Source: Mesorhizobium sp. B1-1-8
GTDB taxonomy: Bacteria; Pseudomonadota; Alphaproteobacteria; Rhizobiales; Rhizobiaceae
Direction of reading: 5' to 3'
NCBI RefSeq assembly: GCF_006442795.2
Contig: NZ_CP083956.1
Span: 2,333,501-2,397,500 of the forward strand
DNA length: 64,000 nt
Shown here: piece by piece, positions 26,600 to 35,935 of the stretch
Layout: each line of letters opens with the position of its first letter
Numbering within the stretch: the first letter of the stretch is position 1
Notes under the pieces: generated by a model
What the model was told of the DNA's origin: nothing
The model's database searches: none
What the model saw: the letters and a program-made list of their open reading frames with translations, nothing else
Made by a program: the position numbers and the translations under genes

Positions 26600-27505
26600 G
26601 CCGGTACTGCGAATAAGAAAGGCGGTGCCGTCCCAGTGACGGAAAGGCATCTCGCCATCGATGACGAGATCCATGCCGTATATACGGGCGAGATGACGGA
26701 TGTCGGAGGAATCGGCGGCCGGCGACATCCGGTATGAATAGTTGAGGATCGCCGCCATCCCTCCCGGCCGCAGCACACGCGCCATTTCGCTGAAGTGCCG
26801 CTCGGCGACGCCGGCGAGCACCAGGTAGGGGAAACTGTCTACCGCCAACACGCTATCGAAGCCGGCGTCGGCGAATTCGGCGAGGTCGAGGCCGGAGGTC
26901 TGGCGGAACTCAACATTGCCAAGGCCGGCGCAGCGTCGGCGCGCGACAGCGATCATCCTGGAGGAGATATCGATGCCGACAATATGCTTCGCCCTGGCAT
27001 GGAGCGCGCCTTCGAAGCGGCCGATGCCGCAGCCGATATCAAGTATCGTCTCGTCCGCCCCGGTAAAGTCTTGTCGCTCAAGCCAAGAGACGATTTCGGC
27101 GGTTGTAGCCGAAAGCTTTTCCTCATCACCAAGGGAGGAAAGTTGGACGCTGGCCGCCGCAGAGATGGCGACCGCCTCGTCAAAACCGCCCGCCAGCCGT
27201 CGGACCGTCATTTCGCCCGTTTCATCGCCCTGACGGTCATGACAAACCGAAGCCGCCGTTGAGCGGAGATTGTCGAAGGCATCTGCCTTGCCCGACAGAA
27301 GCACGGCTATGTTCTCGAGCCAGCCTTTGCAATGGGAGGCGTTTGCCCGCATGTCCAATGCCAGATCCGCCAATTCTGCCGCATGGATTTCCGTCTTGAG
27401 ATTGACGGCCAATCTGGCGACCGCGACTGCGGCGGGCAGGCCGTTCGCCATGCAATTCTCGAGGATACGCCGCGCGATCATCCGCTCTCGTTCTGCCGCG
27501 GTCAT
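26591..27505 (-). CDS. Class I SAM-dependent methyltransferase
   Basis: This 304-residue protein has an N-terminal helical domain of about 130 residues and a C-terminal methyltransferase type 11 domain, with ILDIGCGIGRFEGAL as motif I, then GIDISSRM and the later VLRPGGMAAILNY. The ATG at 27505 overlaps the acetyltransferase stop as ATGA and is preferred to an ATG at 27541. It is the last gene of glycan operon A and probably methylates a sugar or cyclitol hydroxyl; that target is inference. Confidence 0.88.
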   Translation of the reverse strand: MTAAERERMIARRILENCMANGLPAAVAVARLAVNLKTEIHAAELADLALDMRANASHCKGWLENIAVLLSGKADAFDNLRSTAASVCHDRQGDETGEMTVRRLAGGFDEAVAISAAASVQLSSLGDEEKLSATTAEIVSWLERQDFTGADETILDIGCGIGRFEGALHARAKHIVGIDISSRMIAVARRRCAGLGNVEFRQTSGLDLAEFADAGFDSVLAVDSFPYLVLAGVAERHFSEMARVLRPGGMAAILNYSYRMSPAADSSDIRHLARIYGMDLVIDGEMPFRHWDGTAFLIRSTGGT

Positions 27506-28491
27506 GGCGCGTTCCGGGTCCAGACCCTTTGCACCGTCCACCGGTCCTCTGCCCCCCAGCCGTATTTGTAGTTCTCCCGGCCGCGCAGAAAATCGAACTC
27601 TCGCGCGCCGTCCTGCACGGCTTCGGCGATAGCCTTGCCGATCAGAATGGCGCCGGGGCTCTCCTGCGCATAATCAGGGTCGAAGCCGCCGAGATAGGCA
27701 TAGGCGCGGTCGCGGTGGTGAAAACCATAGTAGGCGCCGACCACAGCGCCGTCGATTTCGATCAGCCAACAGCGCGCCAAATGCTTCGCGGCGAGGCGTG
27801 GCAAGGCATTGCGATGAAACTCGATCGTGCTTTGCGTCAGCACGCCGCCGCCCTGTCCGGCCCAGCGGGCGTTGTGCAGGCGGATCAACTGAGCGAGAAA
27901 TGTCTCCGAAGCGGCCTCCGTCCGCATGATCGTCAGCCGGCCTCTCCGTTGCGCGGCTCTCAGAGCGCGACGCAGCTGGCGCCTCCGCCGCGCGGGAACG
28001 GAAGATGTAAGCGTGTCGTCGCCAGACAAGGCAAGCACGGGGCAGGCGGCATGGCCGGCGGATCGGCTCTCTTCAATATCGGGCAGCACAAGGCCCAGCG
28101 ATGTGGCTTCAGCCGAAAGGTCGGGCAGGATCCATTGCGACCATTGGAGCGAAAGCACCGTTTCGGTAATCAAAGTCCCGACGGCTTCTTCAAAACCGGG
28201 CGCGCAAAGAATATCGAGATAGTCGCTCAGCGATATTCCAATCGGAAGCAGGCGCGAACCGGAAGCGTGCCGTTCCATGTAGAGGGGTGCCAGGCCGACG
28301 AGATCATTTCCGCTCCACACGGCGATCGCCGAAAGATCGCCCGGCGCGAATGTCTGCCACCATGGCAGGAGCCAGGCGGGTGACTGGAAGGGCGTGGCAG
28401 AGCCGCATTGCGACCAGAGCGGCCACCAATGCCGTTCGAGGTCGTCGAGCGCATCTTGATCGCGGATGACATCGGCACGCAGGCTGCTCAC
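27502..28491 (-). CDS. GNAT-type acetyltransferase, BioF2/CelD-like
   Basis: This 329-residue protein has the double-GNAT layout of BioF2-like (CelD) proteins often found in polysaccharide clusters. Recognisable stretches are TPFQSPAWLLPWWQTFAPG near residues 33-51 and FDFLRGRENYKYGWGAED near the C-terminus. Members transfer acyl groups to amino sugars or other amines. Being four bases into the GT4 gene and downstream of a deacetylase, it may acylate the freed amine. It is not a close look-alike of mycothiol synthase. Confidence 0.85.
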   Translation of the reverse strand: MSSLRADVIRDQDALDDLERHWWPLWSQCGSATPFQSPAWLLPWWQTFAPGDLSAIAVWSGNDLVGLAPLYMERHASGSRLLPIGISLSDYLDILCAPGFEEAVGTLITETVLSLQWSQWILPDLSAEATSLGLVLPDIEESRSAGHAACPVLALSGDDTLTSSVPARRRRQLRRALRAAQRRGRLTIMRTEAASETFLAQLIRLHNARWAGQGGGVLTQSTIEFHRNALPRLAAKHLARCWLIEIDGAVVGAYYGFHHRDRAYAYLGGFDPDYAQESPGAILIGKAIAEAVQDGAREFDFLRGRENYKYGWGAEDRWTVQRVWTRNAP

Positions 28492-29552
28492 CGCGCGGCT
28501 CCCAACCGTGCATGGGAATCACCGAGCTTTGCCAGTGCCCGATAGGCATTCATATAAGCCGAAACCATGCGATCGAGCGAAAACCGAGCTTGCGCCTCCG
28601 CTCGGCATGTCTCGTTGTCGAGATCGGCCGAGGCATCTATGGCTATCGCCATCTCGTCGACGTCATTGACCAGAAAGCCGGTCTTGCCGTGCTCGACGAC
28701 ATGGGGCAGGGCGCCATTCGGAAAGGCCACAACGGGCGTGCCGCAGGCGAGCGCCTCCATGGCAACGAGCGAGCTCGTTTCGGCGGCAAGGCTTGGAATG
28801 ACCAGACAGCGGGCGGCGTTGAGAAGCCGCCGCTTGGCGGAAAAGCCGAGCGGTCCCAGGAAGCGTCGCCGCCTGTCAAGGCGAGGCTTCACCTCGTCGG
28901 CGAAATACTGAAGATGGGTCTGATAGGGATATATTTGCCCTCCTATCGCAAGCGGCACTCCGGCGCGTTTCGCGGCGTCGATCGCCAGGTGGATGCCTTT
29001 TTCCGGGCATATTCGGCTTAGCACGAGCGCGAAATTGCGACGCGACCGCACATCGTTCAGCGCATCAACGTCGACCCCATTCGGGATGGGCGCGATCAGC
29101 CTCGATCCGGGCGGCGCGGTTTTCTGCTGCGCCTGCGAGACCGCGTGCAGCCACAGATTCTCACGAGCCGGCCTCAGCACCTCGGGGGGATACCAGGCGA
29201 GCGGCAGGTGCAGTGTCACGAGCGTGGGGCCGTCATTGGGAAGATAGGCGTCGAAATCGATGCCGTGCAGGTGAACCACATCGATCGGCCAGCGCGCCCG
29301 GGCGGCTGCGATCGCCACGCGATGTGCGCGCTGGGCGCGGTTCTTTGCCGTCTCGTCGAGCGCGCCCGTTTCGGCAGGCGTCTCGACCAGGGTCCCGGCT
29401 GCGCTGGAACCCCGGCAGGCGACAACGATGGAATGATGGCCCTGCCGCATCAGCGCGCGGTCCAGCATCGACAAAACCTGCTCGGCGCCGCCGACCGCAT
29501 CGGGCCCGACAGGCGCAAGCGGATAGGCAACGTTGAGCACGGTTAGCGTCAT
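28488..29552 (-). CDS. Glycosyltransferase family 4 protein
   Basis: This 354-residue GT-B enzyme has a glycine-rich acceptor loop (VGGAEQVLSML near residues 21-31), a donor domain starting near LVLSRICPEKGIHLAI and the retaining-enzyme motif ETSSLVAMEALACGTPVVAF. GT4 enzymes use nucleotide sugars and retain configuration; MshA and BshA belong here. Its placement between a PIG-L deacetylase and an acetyltransferase, in an operon headed by inositol-phosphate synthase, suggests attachment of an N-acetylated sugar to an inositol or other polyol. It overlaps both neighbours by four bases. Confidence 0.9.
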   Translation of the reverse strand: MTLTVLNVAYPLAPVGPDAVGGAEQVLSMLDRALMRQGHHSIVVACRGSSAAGTLVETPAETGALDETAKNRAQRAHRVAIAAARARWPIDVVHLHGIDFDAYLPNDGPTLVTLHLPLAWYPPEVLRPARENLWLHAVSQAQQKTAPPGSRLIAPIPNGVDVDALNDVRSRRNFALVLSRICPEKGIHLAIDAAKRAGVPLAIGGQIYPYQTHLQYFADEVKPRLDRRRRFLGPLGFSAKRRLLNAARCLVIPSLAAETSSLVAMEALACGTPVVAFPNGALPHVVEHGKTGFLVNDVDEMAIAIDASADLDNETCRAEAQARFSLDRMVSAYMNAYRALAKLGDSHARLGAAR

Positions 29553-30394
29553 GGCTGATCGAGCCGAAGCTCCTCATGCGCGACAGCCGCGGCGCTCAGC
29601 CACGTCGAGGGCTCGAAGCCCAGCGGCAGCGATTGATAGTAGAGCCTGCCGTTATTTGGCAATGCGCGGAAGTCATAGGCGGGCGCCAAGCGGAACCGCT
29701 CGGTCGACCCGAAGAATGGTGCAAGCGTCCGCTGCTGCGTCTTATGGCTGGCCAACATCGCCCGCTTGCGCCGAAAGGCCGGTTCGGTCAGGCAGACCTC
29801 GATGCGATCTGTCCCGCGATCATCGGCGAAATCCTGGAAGATCGGGCCTTCCGGCCCCGCGGCATAGAATGCCATCTCGACAATGGTGGGGGCCGGACGC
29901 CGGTCGCGGTGCAGCAAATGGCATGCCGCGTGAACCGCAAAAGCTGTGGCGTCGTGGTCGGGATGCCCTCCTTCAAAGGGATGCGTGCAGGCGAAGCGGG
30001 TCCCGGCGGCAGCGAAGAGGCAGGCCAACTCCTGCGCGAGCGGGACGAGATGCATGACCGCTTGCGTATCAGGATAGTCGAGACCGGTAAGGTTTGCGCA
30101 CGACAGGCCCGCCGCCGACAAAGCGGCCTCCAATTCCGCGCGACGGGCATGGGCGTAGTCTTGCCATGTCTCGAACCCATGGGCTCTTGCGTCGGCAAGA
30201 TTGCGCGGCGCTCCGTCCGTTACATGCACGATGCGGCACCCGGGCAGTCCGGCAAGATGGCCGCCGATACCGATCGTTTCGTCATCCGGGTGCGCCACGA
30301 CAATCATGATGCCGGCACCTGGATCGATGTCGTTGCCGATCAGCCGGGTGGCGAATTCAGCCAGCTGATTTGACGACTGGTCGACGGACGACAT
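29549..30394 (-). CDS. PIG-L/LmbE family deacetylase
   Basis: This 281-residue zinc-dependent deacetylase has the family signature VVAHPDDETIGIGGHLA near residues 32-48 and the second metal site HPFEGGHPDHDATAFA near 137-152. The family removes N-acetyl groups from GlcNAc-linked compounds such as GlcNAc-inositol (MshB), GlcNAc-malate (BshB) and GlcNAc-PI. It overlaps the GT4 gene by four bases, which fits sequential sugar addition and deacetylation. Confidence 0.92.
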   Translation of the reverse strand: MSSVDQSSNQLAEFATRLIGNDIDPGAGIMIVVAHPDDETIGIGGHLAGLPGCRIVHVTDGAPRNLADARAHGFETWQDYAHARRAELEAALSAAGLSCANLTGLDYPDTQAVMHLVPLAQELACLFAAAGTRFACTHPFEGGHPDHDATAFAVHAACHLLHRDRRPAPTIVEMAFYAAGPEGPIFQDFADDRGTDRIEVCLTEPAFRRKRAMLASHKTQQRTLAPFFGSTERFRLAPAYDFRALPNNGRLYYQSLPLGFEPSTWLSAAAVAHEELRLDQP

Positions 30395-30401
30395 GGTGAC
30401 C

Positions 30402-31337
30402 TCATGCGGCCGAGACCCGCCGTTCAGGCATCGTGGCGTTGCGCACGCCAGGTGCGTAGCGGCGCATCATGCTCGCGCAGAATTCGGCGAATTCTTCTGG
30501 CGCCTGTGGCGGGCTGGTGTGATGAGGCTGCAGGCCCCGGTGCTCGGGCGTGAAGCAAAAAGTGATGGTGACGTTGAAGTCCGCCAGGGCTTCCATCTGG
30601 CGGTCGAACCAATCGAGGGCATTCGGTCTGAAGCTGTCGGCCCAGGAAAGGCCCGTGCGCAGATTGGTGACGCCCAGCCGCTTCATCCAGGCGACGGCGT
30701 CGTCCAGCCGGTGGTCCTCGAAATGGAACCACTGGACGAGACCCATTTCCGGCGTGTGGCGCAGGAACTCCTCGAGCGCCGGCTTGGGCGTGCCATCCTC
30801 GCGCAGCAGACCCATGTAGAAATGGCGGTAATAGGAGGAGCCTTCCACCTCGCGGTGGCGCGTGGTCGCTCCCCAAGCGTGAGGCAAATCATATAGACTG
30901 TACCATTGCACGCGGGGCACGTTGCCAAGCAGAAGTTCCGCGGTCCGCCGCAGGCCCCAGACCTGGACCTCCTCCGCGCCGAAACTCGAGACGCCCGCTT
31001 CGCTGACCCAAATCGGCAGATCCGTGACTTGGGCTATCTCGGCGAGCTTTTGCGGCCATTCATGCATCTGCCAAAGGTTCCAGTCGAGTGGAAAGCCGTG
31101 AACGGCGACGGCATCGACATGATCCAGCACGCCGTACCCCTTCATCAGCGACATGAAGCCGGCATCGATCGGCGAAATGCCGCCAAGGACCCTGGTGATC
31201 GCCGGGTTTTCAAGCTCGATCGCGTCGGCCGCCAGGATGGTCATGCTGGCGAAGCGGCTCCAGTCCGGATCAAGCTCGGGGTCCCAATGCGACTTATTGT
31301 TGGGCTCGTTCCAGATCATCGCGGCTTCAATCATCAT
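30402..31337 (-). CDS. Clan-A-like glycoside hydrolase, apparently circularly permuted
   Basis: This 311-residue protein starts with MIWNEPNN, the strand-4 acid/base motif of clan A glycosidases, and has the nucleophile-like WVSEAGVSSFG near residue 113. The missing first three barrel strands are not upstream: a matching segment (WFHFEDHRLDDAVAWMKRLG, VTNLRTGLSWADSFRP, then VTITFCFTPEHRG and EFAEFCASMMRRYAP) stands at the C-terminus. The chain therefore reads as strands 4-8 followed by 1-3. The ATG at 31337 follows AAAGGA and overlaps the upstream gene by 11 bases. It may trim or remodel the glycan. A beta-xylosidase-like role is possible. Confidence 0.8.
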   Translation of the reverse strand: MMIEAAMIWNEPNNKSHWDPELDPDWSRFASMTILAADAIELENPAITRVLGGISPIDAGFMSLMKGYGVLDHVDAVAVHGFPLDWNLWQMHEWPQKLAEIAQVTDLPIWVSEAGVSSFGAEEVQVWGLRRTAELLLGNVPRVQWYSLYDLPHAWGATTRHREVEGSSYYRHFYMGLLREDGTPKPALEEFLRHTPEMGLVQWFHFEDHRLDDAVAWMKRLGVTNLRTGLSWADSFRPNALDWFDRQMEALADFNVTITFCFTPEHRGLQPHHTSPPQAPEEFAEFCASMMRRYAPGVRNATMPERRVSAA

Positions 31338-32088
31338 TTCGTCCTTTCGAAGGATAGACCGCACCTTCACCCAGGGGCTTGGCTGACGCACGGCAGAAAT
31401 AGACCTCGTCCTCCGGCTGAAGCAGGATCTCGAAACCGGCGCTGCGCAGCATCGCCTCGATGCAGCCGCGGTTCGGGATCCACCAGTTGGTCGGATCGTC
31501 GGCGTAGCGGTGCTCGATGAAGTGCAGCTTCGGGAATTCAGGTCGATCGAACAGATCGTGCGTCCAGAAGTGGTAGTTCTCTTCAAGCGCGAGGACCTCG
31601 CCGCTGCCGCGTTGCATCGACTGGAAGATCATCAGATCCCGGGCGACGTGCTCGCGGATCAGGTCGAGCGCCAGCAACGGGTGGCGCAGGTGGTAAAGCA
31701 CACCCATGAAGAGCACGATGTCGAAGGTCTCACCCAGCGCCCCGACGTCATAGACCGACAGCTCGCGGAATTCGATGTCGCAATCCGCGATCTCGGCGGC
31801 AAAGCGCGCCTGCGTCAGATAGGCCACGTCGAAGTCGATGCCGAGCACGCGGTCTGCGCCCCGCCGCTTCATTTCTATGGAGTAGAAGCCGGCATTGCAG
31901 CCAATGTCGAGCACGGACTTGCCCGACAGATCGGCCGGGATCGCATCGGCGAATTTGCGCCATTTGATCAAGGGATAGTTGCCGAGGAAATGGTCCGGAG
32001 CGGTCTGCACGCCCGCCAGTTCCATGTTGTGGAACCACGGTCCAAGCGCGTCGATGCGGCGGCGAATTTCCGCGTCTGAATGCAGCAT
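31327..32088 (-). CDS. SAM-dependent methyltransferase, CmoB-like fold
   Basis: This 253-residue methyltransferase has motif I as VLDIGCNAGFYSIEM near residues 59-73 and GIDFDVAYLTQARFAAE after it. The N-terminal region, GPWFHNMELAG and FLGNYPLIKWRKFADAIP, and the region MGVLYHLRHPLLALDLI resemble the tRNA-modifying CmoB family, but the setting inside a glycan operon points to a glycan target. I recall a described family of such methyltransferases near glycosyltransferases (TIGR04290); this should be checked. It starts two bases from the end of the nucleotidyltransferase gene. Confidence 0.88.
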   Translation of the reverse strand: MLHSDAEIRRRIDALGPWFHNMELAGVQTAPDHFLGNYPLIKWRKFADAIPADLSGKSVLDIGCNAGFYSIEMKRRGADRVLGIDFDVAYLTQARFAAEIADCDIEFRELSVYDVGALGETFDIVLFMGVLYHLRHPLLALDLIREHVARDLMIFQSMQRGSGEVLALEENYHFWTHDLFDRPEFPKLHFIEHRYADDPTNWWIPNRGCIEAMLRSAGFEILLQPEDEVYFCRASAKPLGEGAVYPSKGRNDD

Positions 32089-32090
32089 GG

Positions 32091-32891
32091 TCAGCCTCCT
32101 TCGCCTGGCAACGACGGCACCTGCGAGCGGCCCGGCGGCAAGAATATCGGCGTGCCTTCTTCCGAAGTGTCGTTGTTTTCAAGCAGCCGGAGCGCCGTGC
32201 GGTAGCCGTTGAAGGTGCCGACATCGACATAGGCCGAGCCCGCGTTGACGCCCCAGGCTTCACCGCCGGCGGCCAGGTAAGCATTGACCAACGTTCCGAA
32301 ATACTCGTCGCAGCCGTCCCGTTCGCGCCATAGCGCCGCGAGCCGCTGAAAGATGTGGCCCGGCATCTTGAACGCGCCCCAGACCCAGTCCGTGGCTGCG
32401 CCCTGCTGCTTGACCTGGATCTGCTCGACGCGGCCATCCTGATCGACGACCACGGCGTCGAAAAGCTCGGGCCGGTCCACAGGAAACAGCAGGAAAGACA
32501 GCCGGTCGTCCGCAAGGTGGCAGAAACCGTCCTCGGGAAACCAGATCGTGTCCGGCAGACCGATCAGGACGGTCTCTTCCGGCGCGACGAGGGGGGCGGC
32601 GCGGAAGATCGCGTCGCAAAGACCAACCGGAGACGGCTGGGCCACGAAGATCGCGGCCGCGCTGTCATAACCGGCGGCATAATATTCGAGGATATCGGAC
32701 TTACCCGATCCGATGATGAAGCAGATCCTGTCGACGCCGTTGCGGACCATTCGGCGCACCAGATATTCGCTGACGGCACAGGGACGCTCGGTTTGCCCAT
32801 CCATCCGGCTGCCCACCGGCAGCAGTTCCTTGGAAAACCCAAGCGGTTGAATGCGGCTGCCGCGCCCGGCGGCAGGCACGATACCCAACAT
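32091..32891 (-). CDS. Sugar nucleotidyltransferase
   Basis: This 266-residue protein has the nucleotidyltransferase start MLGIVPAAGRGSRIQPLG followed by SKELLPVG, giving the G-x-G-x-R loop and the catalytic lysine. A metal-binding Asp lies in GLPDTIWFP. It resembles glucose-1-phosphate thymidylyl- or cytidylyl-transferases and should make an activated sugar or possibly an activated inositol for the glycosyltransferases. It shares one base with the preceding glycosyltransferase gene. Confidence 0.88.
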   Translation of the reverse strand: MLGIVPAAGRGSRIQPLGFSKELLPVGSRMDGQTERPCAVSEYLVRRMVRNGVDRICFIIGSGKSDILEYYAAGYDSAAAIFVAQPSPVGLCDAIFRAAPLVAPEETVLIGLPDTIWFPEDGFCHLADDRLSFLLFPVDRPELFDAVVVDQDGRVEQIQVKQQGAATDWVWGAFKMPGHIFQRLAALWRERDGCDEYFGTLVNAYLAAGGEAWGVNAGSAYVDVGTFNGYRTALRLLENNDTSEEGTPIFLPPGRSQVPSLPGEGG

Positions 32892-33991
32892 CAGACGGCT
32901 TCCTTCATCGGTTCGTTTGCTGGCGCCCGGGCCGTGTCGTTCAGGATCCGGTCCAGTTCCGCGGCGCGGCGCGCGGATGTGTGTTCGTCGAGGACGCGCT
33001 CGCGGGCTCGGCGGCGCAGCGCCTCGAGCTCGGCGTCCGGCAAACCGAGCGCGGCGACCACGTCGTCGGAGGAATGTGCGAGCAGGATTTCGTTGCCGGG
33101 CTCGAAGAAGCTATCCAGGCCCGGCCAGTCATCGGAAATGATGGCGGCGCCGCAGGCTGCCGCTTCGAACAGCCGGCCCGAGGGGCACCAGCCCTTGCGC
33201 GCCATCGCCTCTCGGGTGACGTTCAGGGTCAGGCGCGACGAGCAGAAGAAGGCCGGATGATCGGCAGGCGGCAGATGCCTGACAAAGAAGATGTTATCGC
33301 TCCACGGAAAATCCTGCGGGTATTGCGCGCCGCCGATGACGAAGCGGCGCTCCGGCAGCCGGACAGCGGGCGCGACGAGCAGCTTCTCGACGCCGGCCTG
33401 GCGATCCGCGGCATAAGTGCCGAGATAGGACAGATCGCCGGCAAATTCGGCCCTGGCCTGCGCTGGCCGATGACGGTCGGGATCAACATGGCCGTAGAGC
33501 GGCACGACGAGACGCGCGCCCAGCATGGTCTTGAGCGCATCGAGTGCCGGGCCGCCGGTGTAGCTCAGCACCAGGTCGAAATCGCGAAGTCCTTCCGGAC
33601 CGAAATAGGATGGTTGGTCGCCTTGTTCGATGCGCGCCAGCGTCACCGCGGTGTCAAGGTCGTAGAACACTTTCAACCCGGGACAGTTCTCCTGCGCAAG
33701 GCATGAGGCTTCGACGGCGTCCGGGCAGTAGGAGGTAACGACGACAACGTCAGCTTCCCGCACCGCGATATCAGCGGCGCGCGCAATGTCTTCCCAGGCG
33801 CGATAGAGAACCACGTCGCCGCCGTCCAGATGATCGAGATCCCTTGCGCCGGCGTAATAGGGCGTGTCGCGTTCGAAGAAGCTGATGCACCAGCCGAGTG
33901 GCGCCAATGCGCGTATCAGCCCGCGCCAGAGCGTGGCATGTCCGTTTCCCCAGGAGGAGGTGACAGTGAGGCCGAAGATCACCATCCGCAT
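32891..33991 (-). CDS. CgeB-like glycosyltransferase
   Basis: This 366-residue GT-B-like protein starts MRMVIFGLTVTSSWGNGHAT and ends with a glycosyltransferase domain containing CSSRLTLNVTREAMARKG, then LFEAAACGAAIISDDWPGLD. It shares the SSWGNGHAT opening and the RLFEAAACG motif with the protein at 43855-44964, and a looser match with those at 44961-46055 and 46052-47182. The donor sugar is unknown. It lies 13 bases after the phosphatase gene. Confidence 0.88.
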   Translation of the reverse strand: MRMVIFGLTVTSSWGNGHATLWRGLIRALAPLGWCISFFERDTPYYAGARDLDHLDGGDVVLYRAWEDIARAADIAVREADVVVVTSYCPDAVEASCLAQENCPGLKVFYDLDTAVTLARIEQGDQPSYFGPEGLRDFDLVLSYTGGPALDALKTMLGARLVVPLYGHVDPDRHRPAQARAEFAGDLSYLGTYAADRQAGVEKLLVAPAVRLPERRFVIGGAQYPQDFPWSDNIFFVRHLPPADHPAFFCSSRLTLNVTREAMARKGWCPSGRLFEAAACGAAIISDDWPGLDSFFEPGNEILLAHSSDDVVAALGLPDAELEALRRRARERVLDEHTSARRAAELDRILNDTARAPANEPMKEAV

Positions 33992-34004
33992 CGGACAGCT
34001 CCCG

Positions 34005-34601
34005 TCAGGCGATTTCGTTCAGGCGAATGAGCTTTGAACCCCAGTCGCCATGGACGATGGTGGTGATGGAGGCGGGCTCGATGTCGAAGCGGAAACAGTC
34101 GCCGAGCTGAAGGCCAAGGACCTTGCACACCGCGGCCTTGATAACGTCCGCGTGGCTGATCAGCGCAACGCATCGGTTTGGGTTTTGTTGGCGCAGCGCA
34201 TCCATCAGACCGATAACCCGCTGCTGCGTATCGTGCATGGTCTCGCCGCCCGGCGTGCGGGCGTTCTGTCGCTGGTCGTTCCACATTCGCCAGGCGGCAT
34301 CGCCATTCAGCTCTTCGAACGTCTTGCCGGACCATGCACCGAAATCGATCTCGTCCAGTTCCTGACGGATCGAGATCTGTTCGATGTCGCAGGCGATAGC
34401 GATAGGTTTCGCGGTTTCCAAGGTGCGCTTGCGCGGGCTGCTCAAGATCCCGGCAAGCGGCTCTCTGGCCATGCGGCGCGCCAGTTGCTGCGCCTGTGAC
34501 CAGCCCGCGCCGCCGAGATCGACGTCCTCCAGGCGACCGGGCAGGAAGCGGCCGACATCGTCGTGCTCCGCATGCCGGATGAGAAAGAAGATTGTGGTCA
34601 T
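34005..34601 (-). CDS. Histidine phosphatase family protein
   Basis: This 198-residue protein has the phosphohistidine motif LIRHAEHDD at residues 7-15, [15 protein letters not shown] for the second active-site arginine and [10 protein letters not shown] for the second histidine. This is the phosphoglycerate-mutase-like branch of small-molecule phosphatases. Its ATG overlaps the inositol-phosphate-synthase stop by four bases, so it may dephosphorylate inositol phosphate or the glycosylated product. Typical inositol monophosphatase sequence is absent. Confidence 0.9.
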   Translation of the reverse strand: MTTIFFLIRHAEHDDVGRFLPGRLEDVDLGGAGWSQAQQLARRMAREPLAGILSSPRKRTLETAKPIAIACDIEQISIRQELDEIDFGAWSGKTFEELNGDAAWRMWNDQRQNARTPGGETMHDTQQRVIGLMDALRQQNPNRCVALISHADVIKAAVCKVLGLQLGDCFRFDIEPASITTIVHGDWGSKLIRLNEIA

Positions 34602-35701
34602 TCGGCGGCGTCGAGCATCGGCTCGTCCCTGCCGGCGATGAAGGCGAGCGTGCGCAAGCGAGCCTCGGCGTCGGTGAACTGCTCCGGCGGCGACTTCATG
34701 AAGTAACTGCAAGGCCCAGTGAGTGCCCCTGCAATCCCGCGATCGAGGGCAAGCTTGGCGCAGCGCACGGCGTCGATCACCACGCCGGCGGAGTTGGGCG
34801 AGTCCCAGACTTCCAGCTTGAGCTCGGCATTCAGCGGCACGCCGCCGAAAGTCGTGCCTTCGACGCGGATGTAAGCCCATTTGCGATCGGTGAGCCACGG
34901 CACATGGTCGCTGGGTCCGACATGGATGTTGCCTGGCTCGAGCGGAACATCGATCTGGCTGGTCACCGATTGCGTCTTGGAGATCTTCTTGGATTCCAGC
35001 CGCTCCCGCTCCAGCATATTGAGAAAGTCCGTGTTGCCGCCGAAATTGAGCTGATAGGTGCGGTCGATGCGTACCCCGCGCTCCCGGAACAGATTGGCGA
35101 GCAGCCGGTGAATAATGGTGGCGCCCACCTGGCTCTTGATGTCGTCGCCGACGAGCGGGAGCCCGCGCTCCTCGAAACGCCGACGCCATTCCGGCCGCGA
35201 AGCAATGAAGACCGGTATGCAGTTGACGAAAGCACAGCCGGCTGCCAGCGCGCATTCTGCATAGAAGCGGGTGGCCGCTTCCGAGCCGACCGGCAGATAC
35301 GACACCAGCACCTCGGCTCCGCTTTCGCGAAGGCCCGCTGTCACGTCGGCGACGGGTTCATCCGCTTCCTCGATCTCGTCGCGCAAATATTTGCCGATGC
35401 CGTCGAGCGTGGGCCCGCGTTGCACGCGCACACCGATCGGCGCTACATCGGCAAACCGGAAGGTGTTGTTCGGGGCGCTGTAGATTGCCTCGGCTACGTC
35501 TTGCCCGACCTTGCTCTTGGCGACGTCGAAGGCGCAGGCGACCTCGATGTCCTCAACATGATAGCCGCCCAGATCGGCATGCATCAGCCCCGGGATCGGC
35601 TCGTTGCTTTTTGCCTGGCGATAATAGGTGAGGCCTTGCACAAGGGAGGATGCGCAATTGCCGACGCCGACGATGCCGATGCGAACTTTTTTCGATGTCA
35701 C
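34598..35701 (-). CDS. Inositol-3-phosphate synthase
   Basis: This 367-residue protein has the NAD-binding loop [16 protein letters not shown] near residues 8-23, [18 protein letters not shown], and the catalytic region [13 protein letters not shown] followed by [11 protein letters not shown]. It is the short actinobacterial-type enzyme that converts glucose-6-phosphate to inositol-3-phosphate. GTG at 35701 starts the family N-terminus; an ATG 102 bases upstream would add an unlikely extension. As first gene of operon A it indicates that an inositol derivative is a building block. A stress-type promoter candidate lies just upstream. Confidence 0.92.
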   Translation of the reverse strand: MTSKKVRIGIVGVGNCASSLVQGLTYYRQAKSNEPIPGLMHADLGGYHVEDIEVACAFDVAKSKVGQDVAEAIYSAPNNTFRFADVAPIGVRVQRGPTLDGIGKYLRDEIEEADEPVADVTAGLRESGAEVLVSYLPVGSEAATRFYAECALAAGCAFVNCIPVFIASRPEWRRRFEERGLPLVGDDIKSQVGATIIHRLLANLFRERGVRIDRTYQLNFGGNTDFLNMLERERLESKKISKTQSVTSQIDVPLEPGNIHVGPSDHVPWLTDRKWAYIRVEGTTFGGVPLNAELKLEVWDSPNSAGVVIDAVRCAKLALDRGIAGALTGPCSYFMKSPPEQFTDAEARLRTLAFIAGRDEPMLDAAE

Positions 35702-35743
35702 GAAACCGCCGCCTCTGTTGTTGGAGGTAAGTTCCTCGCGCCG

Positions 35744-35768
35744 AACTGTGACCAGCCAGGAATGTTCC
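35744..35768 (-). promoter_or_regulatory. EcfG-type promoter candidate for glycan operon A
   Basis: Minus strand GGAAC, 16 bases, AGTT (also GGAAC-N18-TT). It ends 43 bases before the GTG start of the inositol-phosphate synthase gene. Confidence 0.55.
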
Positions 35769-35890
35769 TTGAGAGCTGGAAAAATCGCCGGGCCGCTTGT
35801 CATTCGACGCTCCTGCTGCCGCGTTCACTCCGAACGGCCACGCAGGATGCAGCGTTCGGAGTGCCGGGCAATGGAACCTCGCCGACCCCT

Positions 35891-35924
35891 GCCAAGTTAA
35901 AGCGCGGGCCAAGTTAAAGCGCGG
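35891..35924. repeat. Perfect tandem duplication of 17 bases
   Basis: GCCAAGTTAAAGCGCGG is repeated exactly head to tail, ending just before the GGGAGGGA ribosome site of the cytochrome gene at 35936. It may be a replication-slippage product or a two-copy protein or RNA site in the leader. Confidence 0.9.
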
Positions 35925-35935
35925 GAGGGAAAGTC

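Noticed and set aside
31338..31586. N-terminal extension of the glycoside hydrolase frame
   Set aside because: The added residues are low-complexity Ser/Thr/Arg and overlap the methyltransferase gene; they do not supply the missing barrel strands.
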